Shown here piece after piece: positions 44,204-57,500 of a DNA stretch of 64,000 nucleotides. The position numbers were made by a program, and so were the translations under genes. Source of the stretch: Cavenderia fasciculata (taxonomy: Eukaryota; Evosea; Eumycetozoa; Acytosteliales; Cavenderiaceae); NCBI RefSeq assembly GCF_000203815.1, contig NW_004457729.1, forward strand, positions 1,612,674 through 1,676,673, read 5' to 3'. Below the pieces are notes generated by a model. That model worked only from the letters and a program-made list of their open reading frames with translations, was not told the DNA's origin and did no database searches. Position 1 is the first letter of the stretch; every line of letters starts with the position of its first letter.

Positions 44204-47200
44204 TTAAATGAATAAAAGATTTAATAGTAGAGTCGTGATTAAAATTAATTGTGAAAGGTTGTTGAATTGACTTGGAGATGAAGAGTGACCAGTTGAGGAC
44301 GAACCTTTGGTAGTTGATCCTTTGGTAGTTGATCCTTTGGTTGTTGATCCTTTGGTAGTGTGTCCACCTGTTGTGGTGGTTGTAGTCGAATGCCCACCCG
44401 TTGTCGAACTGGTGGTAGTACCACAAGTAGTAGGAGTTGGATCTGGTTTTTGATAACCAAAGAATGATGGATCAAAGGTGGCATTGTAGGTGAAACTAGA
44501 AAGTGTCATGGCAACATAGAGACCTTGGGTATTGGTCGTAAATCTAGAAAGTGGATCTGTGGTTGCGAGTTGGTAAGTTCTCATAGCAATTACTTTTTGG
44601 TCGATAATCGATCGAGAAGTGAATCGTGATTGAACAAGTCCAATGGGAGAATCGATTAAAAAGCTTGTGAGTGTGTTGTTGAGTGCACCAATATTACTGC
44701 TGTTTGTATAGATGACCGTCGAGGCTGTAGTACAATTAAATGCAAATGTCTTTGGTGTCACTGCTCGATAGATAACCTCGAGTTGGTTGTTGGGTGATAC
44801 AAAGCTCCATCCTTTTACAGTGATGAGATGTTTAAAGGATCGAGCTGTTTGAGGTATGGTCTCACCTGCAAACTGCGTTGTAGACGACTTGTTAAAAACG
44901 ACAACCGTCACTGAAAGCAGTGCAGTATTGTTGAGAATGGTTGTATAGGTTGTTGAAATAGAGTCTGTAGAGTTGATCGATGTTTGGGCAGTCCATGTCG
45001 ATGTTGTTAGATCAGACACTGCAACTGTTGCTCCTGATGGGCCAAGCTCACGGACATAGACGATTCCAGTTGCAATTTCAACACCTCTACCAAGACTAAA
45101 GGTTGCATTGGGTGAATTGGACGAGAGTGTTGGTAAAAGTGGTGTTGTGGTGACTGGAATCGAGCATATATCACCAGAGTATCCAATGGCACATTGACAC
45201 CTTCCTCCTATACATGTTCCTCTTCCATTGCAAATATTGGATGATACACCACATAGATTGACTGTATAAAAGAATAATGGAACTGGCAGTGATTCAAGAC
45301 TGACAGATTTGACAGTGACGGGGATTGCATTCATCGAGGGTGGCTCCTTTGATGAGAATGTACAATTGATTGTTGTTCCTTGAGCACTGACCACTGCGTT
45401 TGTACATTGGGTTGATCCAATAGTGACCGTCGATGGAGAATAAAAGTGTTGGCCTGTAATAATTAGATACGAAGAGACATTGTAAACCGTAGAGGTGATA
45501 TCAGTCACAACAGGTGCCAATGAAGTGTAAGAGGAATAAACACTTGTTGCACCATCGATTGAAACAGTCAATGGAGCTTGGTATAAACTAGATGCAACCA
45601 GTTTACAAATAAAGTACTCTCCAGCACTTCCAGCGACAAGAAATTGGCAGGTCGATGATCCAACAGTGATCAAAGTATTGGTAGTTGTACCATTGACACG
45701 GTTGACGTTTAAATAGTGACCTGTAATGTTAATTTGGCCACCATAGGGTCCGACATTGTTTACGATACCAGTTATGATTGGCTTGACAATAAACTCTTGT
45801 TCATTTGCTTGTAATGAATCAACACGGACCAACAATCTACCATTTAAACATACCGATGCAAGATTGACAATGATAGTAGTGTGATTGACAGAGACTATTT
45901 CCATCATATTTTGGTACCATGATAAATCTACCAAAGTGACGCTATCACCAAAATTATTTCCTTGAATAAAAAGGGTGGACTGGTCTTGCACCAAACTTTG
46001 AATTGTAGGTGATTGGTATGTATAATTTTCAAGAGAATGTGATCTACCTTCTATTGAAATGGTAACAGTAGAGTGGGATCCTGTTCCTTTGGGTGCTGAA
46101 AATAGCTTATAGCTAGAGTTTGTAGTTTCAACCTGGAGCAATTGGACTGGTTGACCATTGAATAGAATGACCAAATCGGTTGCATCTCCATTTCCTTTGT
46201 TGGCATTTAAAAATTGACCATTGACAGTGACAATTGAACCACTTGTTTCTGATGGTGTGACACTCGATATGATGGGATATAACAAGACTTGTAATGAATT
46301 GGATAATCTTCCAACATACTCTACATAAACCAATTCATTGAGTGAATTTGGTAATACTGTAAATGTAATAGTGTTGGATGTAGAGTTGAATTCAAATTGA
46401 TTGATTTGTTGATCTTGACCATAATACAACTTTATATCTTGTGCAACACTTCCCCAATTCTTTCCAATTACTTGTATTTCATTCATTGGTGATACTGTAA
46501 CCGAGGTGAGTGAAGGACCGTTAAAAGTGAATGGAATAATATCAAATAATCCATCGATAGTGACGACAAGTGGAAGATCTGATCCTGCACCTACAGGTGC
46601 CACACATTTCAGTACTTCGTATCCATCAGCACCAATAGGTAGTGATTGAATATTGGTACATGGTACACCATCAATAGTCACTGTCACAACAGTGGCCGTA
46701 CCATCTTGTTTGGTTTGACTTAGATAATCACCCAAAATGATAATAGATCCGTCATCTTGATTGGGTGATGTAACATTGATCAAATGTGGTTTCAGTTGGT
46801 ATGAATAAGGAACCGATGAAATACCTGCTACTAATACATTCAACGAACCAGACTTTGAGTATTGTGGAATAGTTACTTGGAATGATTCTTGGGAGCCTTC
46901 AAGCAACAAAGTTGATACAGCATAGTTGGTGAGTGTGGTACCAAAGAATACAAGAATTTGACTAGGATTACTACCAAAACTACTTCCTTTGATGGTGGCC
47001 ATTGTACCATTTTGAATGAAATCGGTTATGGTTGGCACTTTGTATTTGAATGATACAGCATTTGAGATGACATGGTCAATAGACACATACAAATTGTGAG
47101 CTGAACCAAATCCAGATGGAGCATTACACAATAGCTGACCTAAAACCAATGTATTATTGACAAGTGTACATGGATTAGATGTAGTGTCGATATAGACGAG

Positions 47201-50200
47201 TGAAGGGGCGATCGAATCATCTCTACGTTTGAGAGAAAGGTATTTTCCTTGAATGGTGATTGATCCACCCAAAACTGATGGTTCTGAAACACTTTCAATA
47301 TATGGTATCAACTTCAAATCTTTTTCATTTGATACTAGACCGTCAACAGACAAACCAACACCTCCATTTGTAGTATTGTCTGGAATGACAATAGTCATAG
47401 TCCACAAGTTGGTCTGAGAATCAAACAAACTAGTAAGAGGTTGGATAAAAGAAGAAGAACCAAAAAGAATCATTGACTTGTTTATATCACCAATGAAATT
47501 AGTTCCTTGGATGGTGAGGATGGTTTGAGATTGTTGAATATCTGTAATGATTGGTGTTTTGTAATTGGTTGTTGAGTTGGTGTGTTTTGATCCAATGTAG
47601 AGTGTGACTGTTTTATTTGCTCCTGACCCAGACCCCACTTGGCATACCATCTGTCGGTTATCTCCACCAACAATATATGCATTCTGGCATAATACACCAT
47701 CAACTGTCAAACTATATGTGATTGGATTACCAAATACATCAACACTATTAAAAAAGTATCCATCAATAGTGATAGGTCCTCCGATTGTAGGGATTGATGA
47801 CACCGATGTAATAATTGGTTCTAGTGTGAATGGATATTCTGGTGTGACTTGATCACTCACTGATACACTAAGCATGCTGTTGGTTGTAGATGGTGGTATA
47901 GCGATAACGATAACTCCGTTGGACATTGACAGTGGTGATATGGGTGTAGAAATACCTGCAATGCTTACAGTAACAATATCAGGTCTTGATCCAAAATAAG
48001 AACCTGTAATACTAAGTGTTGTTCCATCTTGTATGATTTCTCCAAGTACAGGACCTTGATATCCAACTACACACGATTCCGAAGTCTTTTCATCAATGGT
48101 TAAATAAGCCAACATATTACCTCCAATACCAGGAGGTGCGTTAAATATAAACTGAGTGGTTGACGAGTCATTGGAACTTGACACTAGAGTTGGGTAGAAT
48201 GGTGTGACACCATCAATTACCTTGAGTTCGATGTTTGTGGGATCACCATTCTGTCGAAGTGTGTTGAAAAAGTAGCCTGTCAGTGTCAAGTCACCTCCTG
48301 TGAGTGGCATGCTGCTGGCACTGGTAATAACCGGTGTAAAATTGTAATAGACAGCGTTGGACATTTGTCCACCTACAACTACCGATATATAACCATTTCG
48401 AGTGGTTGGTGGGAATGTAACTTGATAAATGATATAGTTGACGAGTGGATTATTTTGCGTAAACGATACTTGTGACAATGCCGCTGGGACCGTGTAAATG
48501 TCTTGGAATCCAGCGCCAAAGTTTTTGCCTGCGATGCTAACACGGGTGTCTTGGTTGATCGAGGTGAATTGGATGGTAGGAGGTTCGTACGATACGTCGA
48601 TGGTTCCAGTCTGGCCGGCGAGTGTAATGCTGAGCGTCTTGTTGGTGCCGACACCTGGAGGAACGGTACATCTAGCTGTAAAGTGTGTTTGAATCATTGT
48701 AATCGATGTGCACGTACCACTGCCAAAGGTGGCAACCAGGTCGGCTGCACGTTTACCAAGATTATACCCATAGAATGTGATGGGACCGCCAATAGTGGGA
48801 GGTGGTACGACAGAGACGATAGATGGTGGTCGATAAGAGAGTATAGCGTTGCCAAGACGGTATATCTCAATGCTGACATCGAAGGTATGGTTTGCACCAC
48901 TACCTTCTGGCACAATGACACCTAACTGTGTATCACTAGTCTGACGAATATCACCAATCATTCCAATCAAATCGATTCTAAATGTCTTGGTCGATACTTC
49001 AAACCCACTCGATCCTCCAACATTATAATATACTTCTCCACCTGTAGTGTTGACGTAGAGATGTTGTTGTGTTGATAGTTCAAATGGACGAGTGCCAAAA
49101 CATATCAACTCGCCTCTCTGACGACCAGTAACATCCATGATAGTACGAAGCGATGGGTCATAGCCATAGACACGTCCCTGTTGTTTGACCGGTGCTGCGA
49201 ATGTTCCACTCATCCAAATAACCGATGAGTTGAATACTCCTGCTGCAGACACTGCAATCTTTCCATGGTTTGGGCCACCCATCGTATCAATTTCAATCTC
49301 CAAGTTGGCATTCATCACAAGTCCTGAAAAAGACTCCATAGATGTACGCCAAGGATATATTCTTCTTGCAGTGTTTTCCTGCACAGCAGTTGTAAACACA
49401 CATGGATACGCCACATTATAATCAACGGTTGATGGTCTTGCATCTAAAATTCCTTGTCTAATATCATCCCATGATGATAATTGTTGATTTACACTTGTCA
49501 CTGTAACTGATGTTGGTTCGTCTAAAAACAAACAAAATAAAAAATAAAATATTAACAATCTATATTCATTAGTTAGTGATTTGATTGATTTGTACATACA
49601 AAAAGGGATTCTATAACTTCTAATCAATTGTACACCAACTTTGACTTGGAGTGGATAGAGGGCTATTAAATCACTGTAATAATTTGGTGTCATACAAGAC
49701 ACCATTGTGTGTGGTTGGATAACAACGATATTGGTACATTCTTGCATAGAACTGTCACGAATAAACAGACCGTCATATATACTAGGTCCAAAGTTGAGTC
49801 CTACCAGCGTTATTCTAGTTTGGTATTGAAGTGATCCTGGGATGAGATACCGGATATACGGTACTTGATACCTATATTTTGGAAACGAAAAGGACCGAAC
49901 ACCATCATTAAACAAAATACTACTTTCATGTTTACCTTCGGGTATTTCAACGATGAAATTGGTCAGTGAACGATTGGTAATGGTTAAGGCGACAGCTGGC
50001 AATAATCCAGATGGTACCATGGTGATCATAAGAGTAGACAGGTTCCATAGAGGTGTACCCTTGTCCAATTGAGATACAACTACCGACCCTCCTTGTGTTA
50101 GAGCAGGTGGCAAGTATGGATCATTCAATCCTCCATACTCTATAATAAAAGTGTATGTGGCATTTGTAGTGATGTTGGTCGTTACCATTCCATCATTTGT

Positions 50201-50682
50201 CGATTGAATAACATCACCACCATACGATCTTGGTTCCAAGAATGCCCAATTACAATATTCATAGCACCTTCCCAATGATTGTCTATACATTGGCATATTC
50301 TTCTCTGGTCCACCACTCCAATAGAATAAATCTGGTGATCCCACTCTACTGGCACCAAATACAAATGACTGACCATAAGTGTAACTTATAAATGTATATT
50401 CTTGATCACTTGTAATTGTTGCCAAATATCTAAATTAATTAAAAATCAAAAAATTACATTAATAAATGAGATTATTTAAATAATTATTATTAGTTTGACA
50501 TACCCTTGATGATTGTTAAAAGTTTTGGAATTAACTATAGACATGACCGAATTATAGTCTTGTCCTGTTAATGTCAACTTTTCATAATAATGATTATTGC
50601 CTGTCCATAATGTTTGTCCATTTATAAAACTTGATTGAACAAATAATACCAGTATGATTGAAATGTATATATATTTAATCAT
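44204..50682 (-). CDS. GPI-anchored surface protein: CTLD-like, many IPT/TIG repeats, EGF
   Basis: Three exons, 50682-50504, 50429-49600 and 49521-44204, join in phase to 2,108 residues. The intron 49522-49599 happens to be open in frame but has good GTATGT and TTTTTAG ends and interrupts the domain. Signal peptide about 1-22 (MIKYIYISIILVLFVQSSF). A C-type-lectin-like domain follows (YLATITSDQEYTFI, FVFGASRVGSPDLFYWSGGP, CNWAFLEP). Most of the rest is IPT/TIG repeats (IGGPITFYGYNLGKRAADLV and similar). An EGF-like module is near 1759 (NICNGRGTCIGGRCQCAIGY). The end is Thr/Ser/Gly-rich with four TTKGS units and a hydrophobic tail LILITTLLLNLLFI without a cytoplasmic part, typical of a GPI signal. 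It is a paralogue of the gene at 20744 with the same domain order. Confidence 0.9.
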
Positions 50683-51808
50683 TTTGGAATTAAAAAAAAA
50701 AAAAAGAATAAAACAAACTTCAAACAACTATAAATAATAAAGGTTGTTTGAAATAAATTTACAAACTATGTAGATATAAATTATATAATGGATATAAAAA
50801 AGGTGTATATAACTAACTCGTCAAATCAATCGCGTGTTTGCCTTATTGACCAATTGGAAAACGAAAGATGATTCGAATAATGAATGTGATGTGGATGGTT
50901 GGGAAAAATTAAATGAAGGGTTTGGACTAGTTTTTAGAGTTGTTAAGTACTATAAACAAAACGAAAGAATAATTATTATTCGAAATCCCAACAACAACAA
51001 CAAAAAATGAATATTTGAAAGAGCATCAAAAATGATGATGGTTGTTGGCTTTAAAGTTGATAAAGTTGTAGTAGGATGAGAGAGCTCTCGTACGAGGCAT
51101 TGCATCGTTGTAAGATCCGAAAATAGATTGACTTCGAAATTTTCCTTTAAAATGTTTGTTGCCAACCAGCACGATGTCAGGAGATGACGTTTTGTTGGCT
51201 AAACCCCTCTGTTGTGTCTTTTGAAGGAATGATGTATATCTGGATCACAACGACGAGAGTCCCCCACCCATTGTTTGCATTTGTGTGTGGTTCATTGGTG
51301 GTTTGCATTGACTTGACAAGGCTCTTGATCATCCACCAATCCATAATGTTACGACGATATAATCATTATGATTTAATTATAGACACACACAAAAGGAGAG
51401 TCTTGTTAACAAGACTTCAATCTAATCTAGAAAAAAAAAAGAAAGTAGTAAAGTAAAGGCAGTTGTTGACAATCTAAATGAAATCTCGGGAATTGATGAT
51501 CATGACATCTGCTTAATGTACCTTTTACTTGAGTATTCATCATCACATGTGATTTGATCAATTCTAATTGTGATCTGATTATCTTTTGATAGATATCTAT
51601 CTACATGTTGTATTATAATGAGTGAATAATTAAACTTTCCTATTTCTTGTCTGAATAAATAAACATACTTGTTGGTTCCTACCTCAATAAAAATTTTGAT
51701 GATGAGGTAAAATTTCAAAAAGAAAGCGATCTATTTTGAACATTATCAGTTTCGTCTTCATAACATACGACTTCATTTACATACATATATATATAGATTA
51801 ATAGAGAA
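50683..51808. promoter_or_regulatory. Divergent spacer (GPI-anchored TIG gene / mcts1)
   Basis: 1,126 bp that should carry both promoters. The stretch at about 51060-51330 is less AT-rich than the rest, but open frames in it (51184-51456, 50950-51165) show no family resemblance and no coding rhythm convincing to me. No tRNA or snoRNA with both boxes was found. Confidence 0.4.
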
Positions 51809-52766
51809 ATGTTTAAAAAGTATGACGTGCTCGATATATTGCCATCAACCAATGTATTACAAAGAATTGACTCAACCTTTCATTCTCCATCATTATCATC
51901 ACACACTCTTTCTATCTATCTATCTATTCTCTCCCTTTCTCTCTTTTGCTACTTCTATTTCAATTAATGTAGATTAACATTGAAACCAGGCTCTTCAGCC
52001 AACTCTCAAATAGCCAATTCGATGCAAAGAAACATCAAGAATTCAATCCTTGCATTATACCCAAACCTCACTCAATACCAAGATGAAATCTTCCCAAAGA
52101 AAGTTGCAATCGTTCAAGTTAAATGGTATAGTTATAACACAACACAGATAGTATATTAATATTATTAATGCACTCACTAACTCTTTCTATCTATATATAG
52201 CCAAAATCATATCAACATTGTCTTAATTAATAATGAAATCATTTTCTTTAATGAAAGAGAAGGACCATATTACCCAACCTTAAGATTCTTACATAAATGT
52301 ACATTACAAAATAACAACAACAACAACAACAAGATATACGAAACAAGAACAAATATTGGATTGAATGATGATTAACAATTATATTAATTATTTAGATCCA
52401 GATATGATGCCAATATTACAGGTAGATAGAGGAGCCATTAAATTTGTATTGTCAGGTGCTAATATTATGTGTCGTGGTTTAACTTCACCTGGTGCAAGAA
52501 TTGAAGTTGATTTACCTGCAAATTCTGTCGTTGCCATCATGGCCGAGGGCAAGACTCATGCCTCGGCTGTTGGTCTTACTAAAATGTCAACTAGCGATAT
52601 GTAAGTGTACCAAGTTGTTTGGTCGCATATAAATTTAGTAATACTAATCATCATTACCAATCCTCCTTTTTATTATTATTATAGCAAATCGATAAATGAT
52701 GGTATGGGTGTGATCAATCAACATTATTTGGGCGACAGTTTATTCCTTACACCAAGGTTGGAATAA
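51809..52766 (+). CDS. mcts1: MCTS1 (MCT-1) translation re-initiation factor
   Basis: Five exons (51809-51819, 51973-52125, 52201-52298, 52396-52600, 52685-52766) join in phase to 182 residues; human MCTS1 has 181. The first exon is only 11 coding bases (MFKK with a split Lys codon). Skipping its 153-bp intron restores the family length exactly up to the IKN block. Conserved blocks are [36 protein letters not shown] and, in the C-terminal PUA domain, [38 protein letters not shown] and [10 protein letters not shown]. With DENR, MCTS1 recycles post-termination 40S subunits and aids re-initiation. Confidence 0.95.
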
Positions 52767-54545
52767 ACAATCATGTTATAATAAAAAATGGATGAAAAAA
52801 GAATAGAAGAATATAATATATTATAATTAAAAAGAAAGAAGAACATAGTAGTACGCACAAAGAAATCATAGTAGTACCAATTCAAAGATCTTAGGATATA
52901 TTAATAATAATTGGTTTGGTTCTCCTTTTAAAGGTGGAAATCTCATTATCATACTATAGTTGGTTGGGTTATTGATTACATCACATTGCAATGTAATCTG
53001 ATTGAAATCACATCAAAAAAATCGATTCCTGCTTGGAAAAAGTGTAGGTGAATTATTTACACCAACACCATGCCACACTCATTCACACACATACAACAAA
53101 CAATGTGGATCGATTTTTTTTTAACCACTATCCGGTGTACGACGATATATATACACGTCCTGTTACGATAACCATCCACCCCCTACCTTCCTTCCTACCC
53201 ACCTACCTATGCAATCTTGCTTGTGTTGTTATTGTTATGTTGATCAACATTATTGACCAAATTGGATTGCTCTTTTTTTTATATGTCTTTACGCTCCAAT
53301 AATAGCTAGTTGAAAATATAAATCGAATTTCCATTCTACTCTCTCAGTGTTTGGTGGGGGGTGAAATAGAATAGGATGGATGGTAAATCATTTAATACTC
53401 TACTGTTGATCAAGAGTAGAGGTAGGGAGGGGACTGTGCTAAATTACACATAGATCATCATGAACCATATAAATGGATGAATAAAGTAAATCAATGGAAA
53501 GAAAGAGAGAAAGAGAGAGAGAGAGAGAAGTGTGTTTCATCAAAAATAGGTGACAACACAAAGAGAAAACAGAATAGAGAGAGAGATAAAAAAAAAAAAG
53601 AGAAGGAACTCCAACTGAACGGGGACATTACATTACAATTTGACTTATAGTCATTTAAATGATAAAACAACAAACAACGTTGTCGACAATAATCTATCTA
53701 TCTATCTATCTTTCTATCTAGCAATCTATCTAGCAATAAAACCAATCCATTTGTTGTTTTATTGTTAAATCTAGATTATTATTATTTTTAATTTTTTTAT
53801 TCTCATTCAACAAAGAAATAATTATTATTATTATTTATTTATTTTTACAATACAATTCAGTCAGTCAGTCAAACAGTAATAATAATAATAATTTAGAATA
53901 AATAGAATAATAATTTAAAATTAACGGATCATCAGATTTTAAATTAGCCAAACAGAGAAGAGAGTAATATTATTGGCGAAAGATTGTAATTTCATTTTTT
54001 CAATTTTTCTGTTATTGTTGTTGTTGTTGTTGATATCAACAAAAGACAACTCTAAAAAGTAATTACTAGGTTTGGAGGGACGGTGGTTTTTGTTACGAAT
54101 CATAAAATTCCTTCCTTTTCATCTTATCTCCTCTTGACTAGTCTATAGAGACTGACTGTCAGTTACAATTTAAACCCTAACCAAACCGACTCTTGTGGAT
54201 AGGATCAAAACACAACAGCAGCAGCAGCAGCAGTATATATCAACTCGACAAGTCTCTATTCTTGGGAGAGGAATTTCAACCTTTTGTTTCAACAATAATA
54301 TTAATATTAATTAATATTTGTTTATTATTTATTTATAGTTGTTCATTCATCAAACTAAACATAGATCAACAAAATTAGGCATAAGACCAATCATCACTCA
54401 ACAAACTAGTAATAATAATCATAATAATATTATTATTAGTATTTTCCAAACATCCAAAATCAATTTTCCATCCATCCAACCAACTACTATTTTAAAAAGT
54501 TTATTTTGATTTTAATTTAACAAACAAAGAAAAATATAACAAAAA
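52767..54545. other. Long intergenic region upstream of the histidine kinase gene
   Basis: 1,779 bp between two rightward genes. It contains GAGA-type purine runs (53500-53590), TATC repeats (53693-53725), CAG repeats (about 54217-54232), and TAA/TTA repeats near 53860-53895. Short inverted repeats occur at about 52973-52998 (GATTACAT/ATGTAATC). Frames at 53048-53302 and 54193-54378 are not convincing genes. The last 150 bp should be the 5' UTR of the kinase gene, ending in AAAAAATG. Confidence 0.45.
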
Positions 54546-57500
54546 ATGAATATGAGTTCAGCAAGTTGGTTACAAGACTTTTATATCGGTGAAAAGATAC
54601 AAGAGGAAAAGATATTCTCCATCTTTACAGCTACCTATTTTTCGCACAATAATTTATTTTTGAATCAGTGGAATCAGCCAAATGCACAACTACCACATCA
54701 ACCAAACTATGTTTCTTCGACTTCATCTGCTTCATCTGCTTCTTCAGCTTCATCTAATTCACATAGCAATGGTAATAGCAACAACAACAATAACAACAAC
54801 AATAATAACAATAGTATTAGTCTCAGTAGCAATATCAATAGTATAAGCAATAATAATAATAATAATAATATCAACCAACAACTAGTATTAAAGAATAATA
54901 ATAATGTTATCAATGGTATCAACACGACAAATAACAATAACAATAACAATAATGTATTCAAGTTGGATCAGTCATCCTCACCTTTAATATTAAAGCAACA
55001 ACAGCAGTTTCCCAAAATCAAGGATAAAGAAAAGGATAAGGATAAAGACCAAGATCAATCTACCTCTTTAACAAACAATCCAACTGTTTCGACAACTAGT
55101 ACTAGTAGCACTACGAGCACTCTACTCTCAGCTACTAGTATTAATCTAGTTAGTCCAAGAACTGATATCAATAATAACAACAATAACAATGGATACATTA
55201 AAACTCATATCAAAGGAGCATCATCTGCTTCATCAATACCAACACCACCATCAGCATTGTTACAACCAACACCTGCTATTGTATCATCTAATACGACTTC
55301 GACTACTTCAACTACGACTAGTTCGAAACAATCAACATCATCGTCGTCATCACAAACTCAACCTGTTACAGTTGGTGCTCCACAAACTCCACACTTGGCC
55401 AAACATTTTTCATTGGAGAATGTAAATTATGATGGTGTATCATCTGGTGGTTCATCGTCATCATCGTCGTCACTGAGTGGATTATCAGTCCCACCAATCA
55501 CTTATACTGGAGCATCGGCCAATAGTGGTACACCATCATCGGCCAGTCGACATGCAGAGATATTATTCTCCAACCAAAAAGTACTCCTTAAAATAATCAA
55601 TACCAAGTACCCTTCAATGGATCTAATGTCATTGTTTCAAAGAGAATTTGCCATTCTCTCCATACTCAACAATATAGATGGTGTCATTAAAGTATTGCGT
55701 GCACAAACTGAAGTAGGATCGATATTTGCATTTGTCCTAGAGGATAGTGGATTCAAACCACTCACATCTGTCTTTTCATCTATGGGTCCACCAACTCCAA
55801 CATCATTACAAGGAAATAGATCAACATCAACATCAACATCTACAAACAACACCACAACAACATCATCTAGTTCATCACAACAATCAAGTGAGTCTAGAGA
55901 ATCCAGTCTAAACAATTCACAAACAAGATCAACACCAAATTCTGGGGACACTGCCAGTACCCAATCATCCTCTTTATCACCCGCATCACAATCGAATAAA
56001 CTACCAACCCCTCAATCATCATCACCTATCATCACATCAACCACTGCCATCAAATTTCAAGATATGGATTTAATGACCTTTATCAATATTTCTATTCAAT
56101 GTATGTACAAACAAACAAACATAAACCACTAACTAAATTTATAATTAACAATATTAACAATATTATTTATTTATTTATTTGTAGTGGCAAAAATATTAGA
56201 AGAAATTCATCTAAGAGGATGTATACATCGTGATATTAGACCATCGAATATTTATATTAGCAATGGTATTGTAAAGTTGGCCAATTTTCAATTCTCGGTC
56301 ATTAAACTTTCCAATGGTCAAACGATTGATAATTCATTACTCTATCTAAAGACATTTCCAGAGATTGGACGTTATAATAGTACATCTTATTATTATTCAT
56401 CACCCGAAGAAACTGGTCGTACTCAACATACGGTCGACTATCGATCCGATCTCTATTCACTCGGTGTTACATTTTATGAATTATTAACCAATAGATTACC
56501 ATTCCAAACAAATGATCTATCTGAATTAATTCATGCTCATTTGGCAAAAAAGGCTCCTTTTGTTTCTGATTTAAATTATAATGTACCTCCAAGTATGTAA
56601 AAAATATAAAATAATATAATTAATAATATTTATATATATATTCTCATTATTAATCAACTTTTTTTACTTTATAGTATTATCAAAAATAATAGATAAATTA
56701 TTAAAGAAATCACCAGATGAAAGATATAATAGTGCATATGGTCTAAGAAGAGATTTAGAAATATGTAAATCACAAATTAGTTCAAATTGTACAACCGATG
56801 GTTTTGAATTGGGTATTTATGATGTATTACATCGTCCTCATATTCCAACTGAATTATATTCAAGAAAGAATGAATTAAATGCCATTGTAAGTATAGAAAA
56901 CAATATAGATTTATTTATTTTATTGTATTTATTTAATTATATTTTATATTTATATTTATATTTATTTATTTAGTATCAATCAGTTAATAGAGTTTGTAAA
57001 GGTAATAAGGAATTTATATTTGTATCGGGTGGTAGTGGAGTTGGAAAGACATCTTTGATTAATGCTGCCAAGAAAAAGGCACCTTCGGGACCAAGATTTA
57101 TAGCTGGCAAGTTTGATTTGTATAATAGAGGTGTGCCATATAGTGCAATTATCGAAGCATTGAACGAATTGATGCATATGATTCTAGTACTCAGTCCAGT
57201 GGAATTGGCATTTTACAAGGAGAAATTACATCGATCTTTGGGTCCCAATGTAGGTGTCATTGTCAATGTTATACCATTGCTCGAATTGATTGTTGGACAG
57301 TATCCACCAGTACCAGCATTACCACCATCCGAGAGTCAGAATCGTTTCGATTTAGCATTCAAAGACTTTTTACGTGTCTTTTCAGAGGAAGGACACCCAC
57401 TCGTTTTGTTCCTCGACGATTTACAACGTGCCGATGAAGGATCATGTCGTCTCATCAAACTCATACTAGAAAACAATAATAATCTACGACATTTACTCAT

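Noticed and set aside
49522-49599. Treating the in-frame AT-rich stretch of the GPI-anchored protein as coding
   Set aside because: It has GTATGT and TTTTTAG ends, intron-like composition and an aberrant hydrophobic translation; the paralogue has no such segment.
51025-51300. Candidate C/D snoRNA (ATGATGA and similar boxes)
   Set aside because: A box C-like string occurs, but I found no D box and terminal stem at suitable spacing.
53048-53302. 84-codon rightward frame
   Set aside because: Starts in a microsatellite-like His/Thr stretch and becomes hydrophobic; no splice partners or family.
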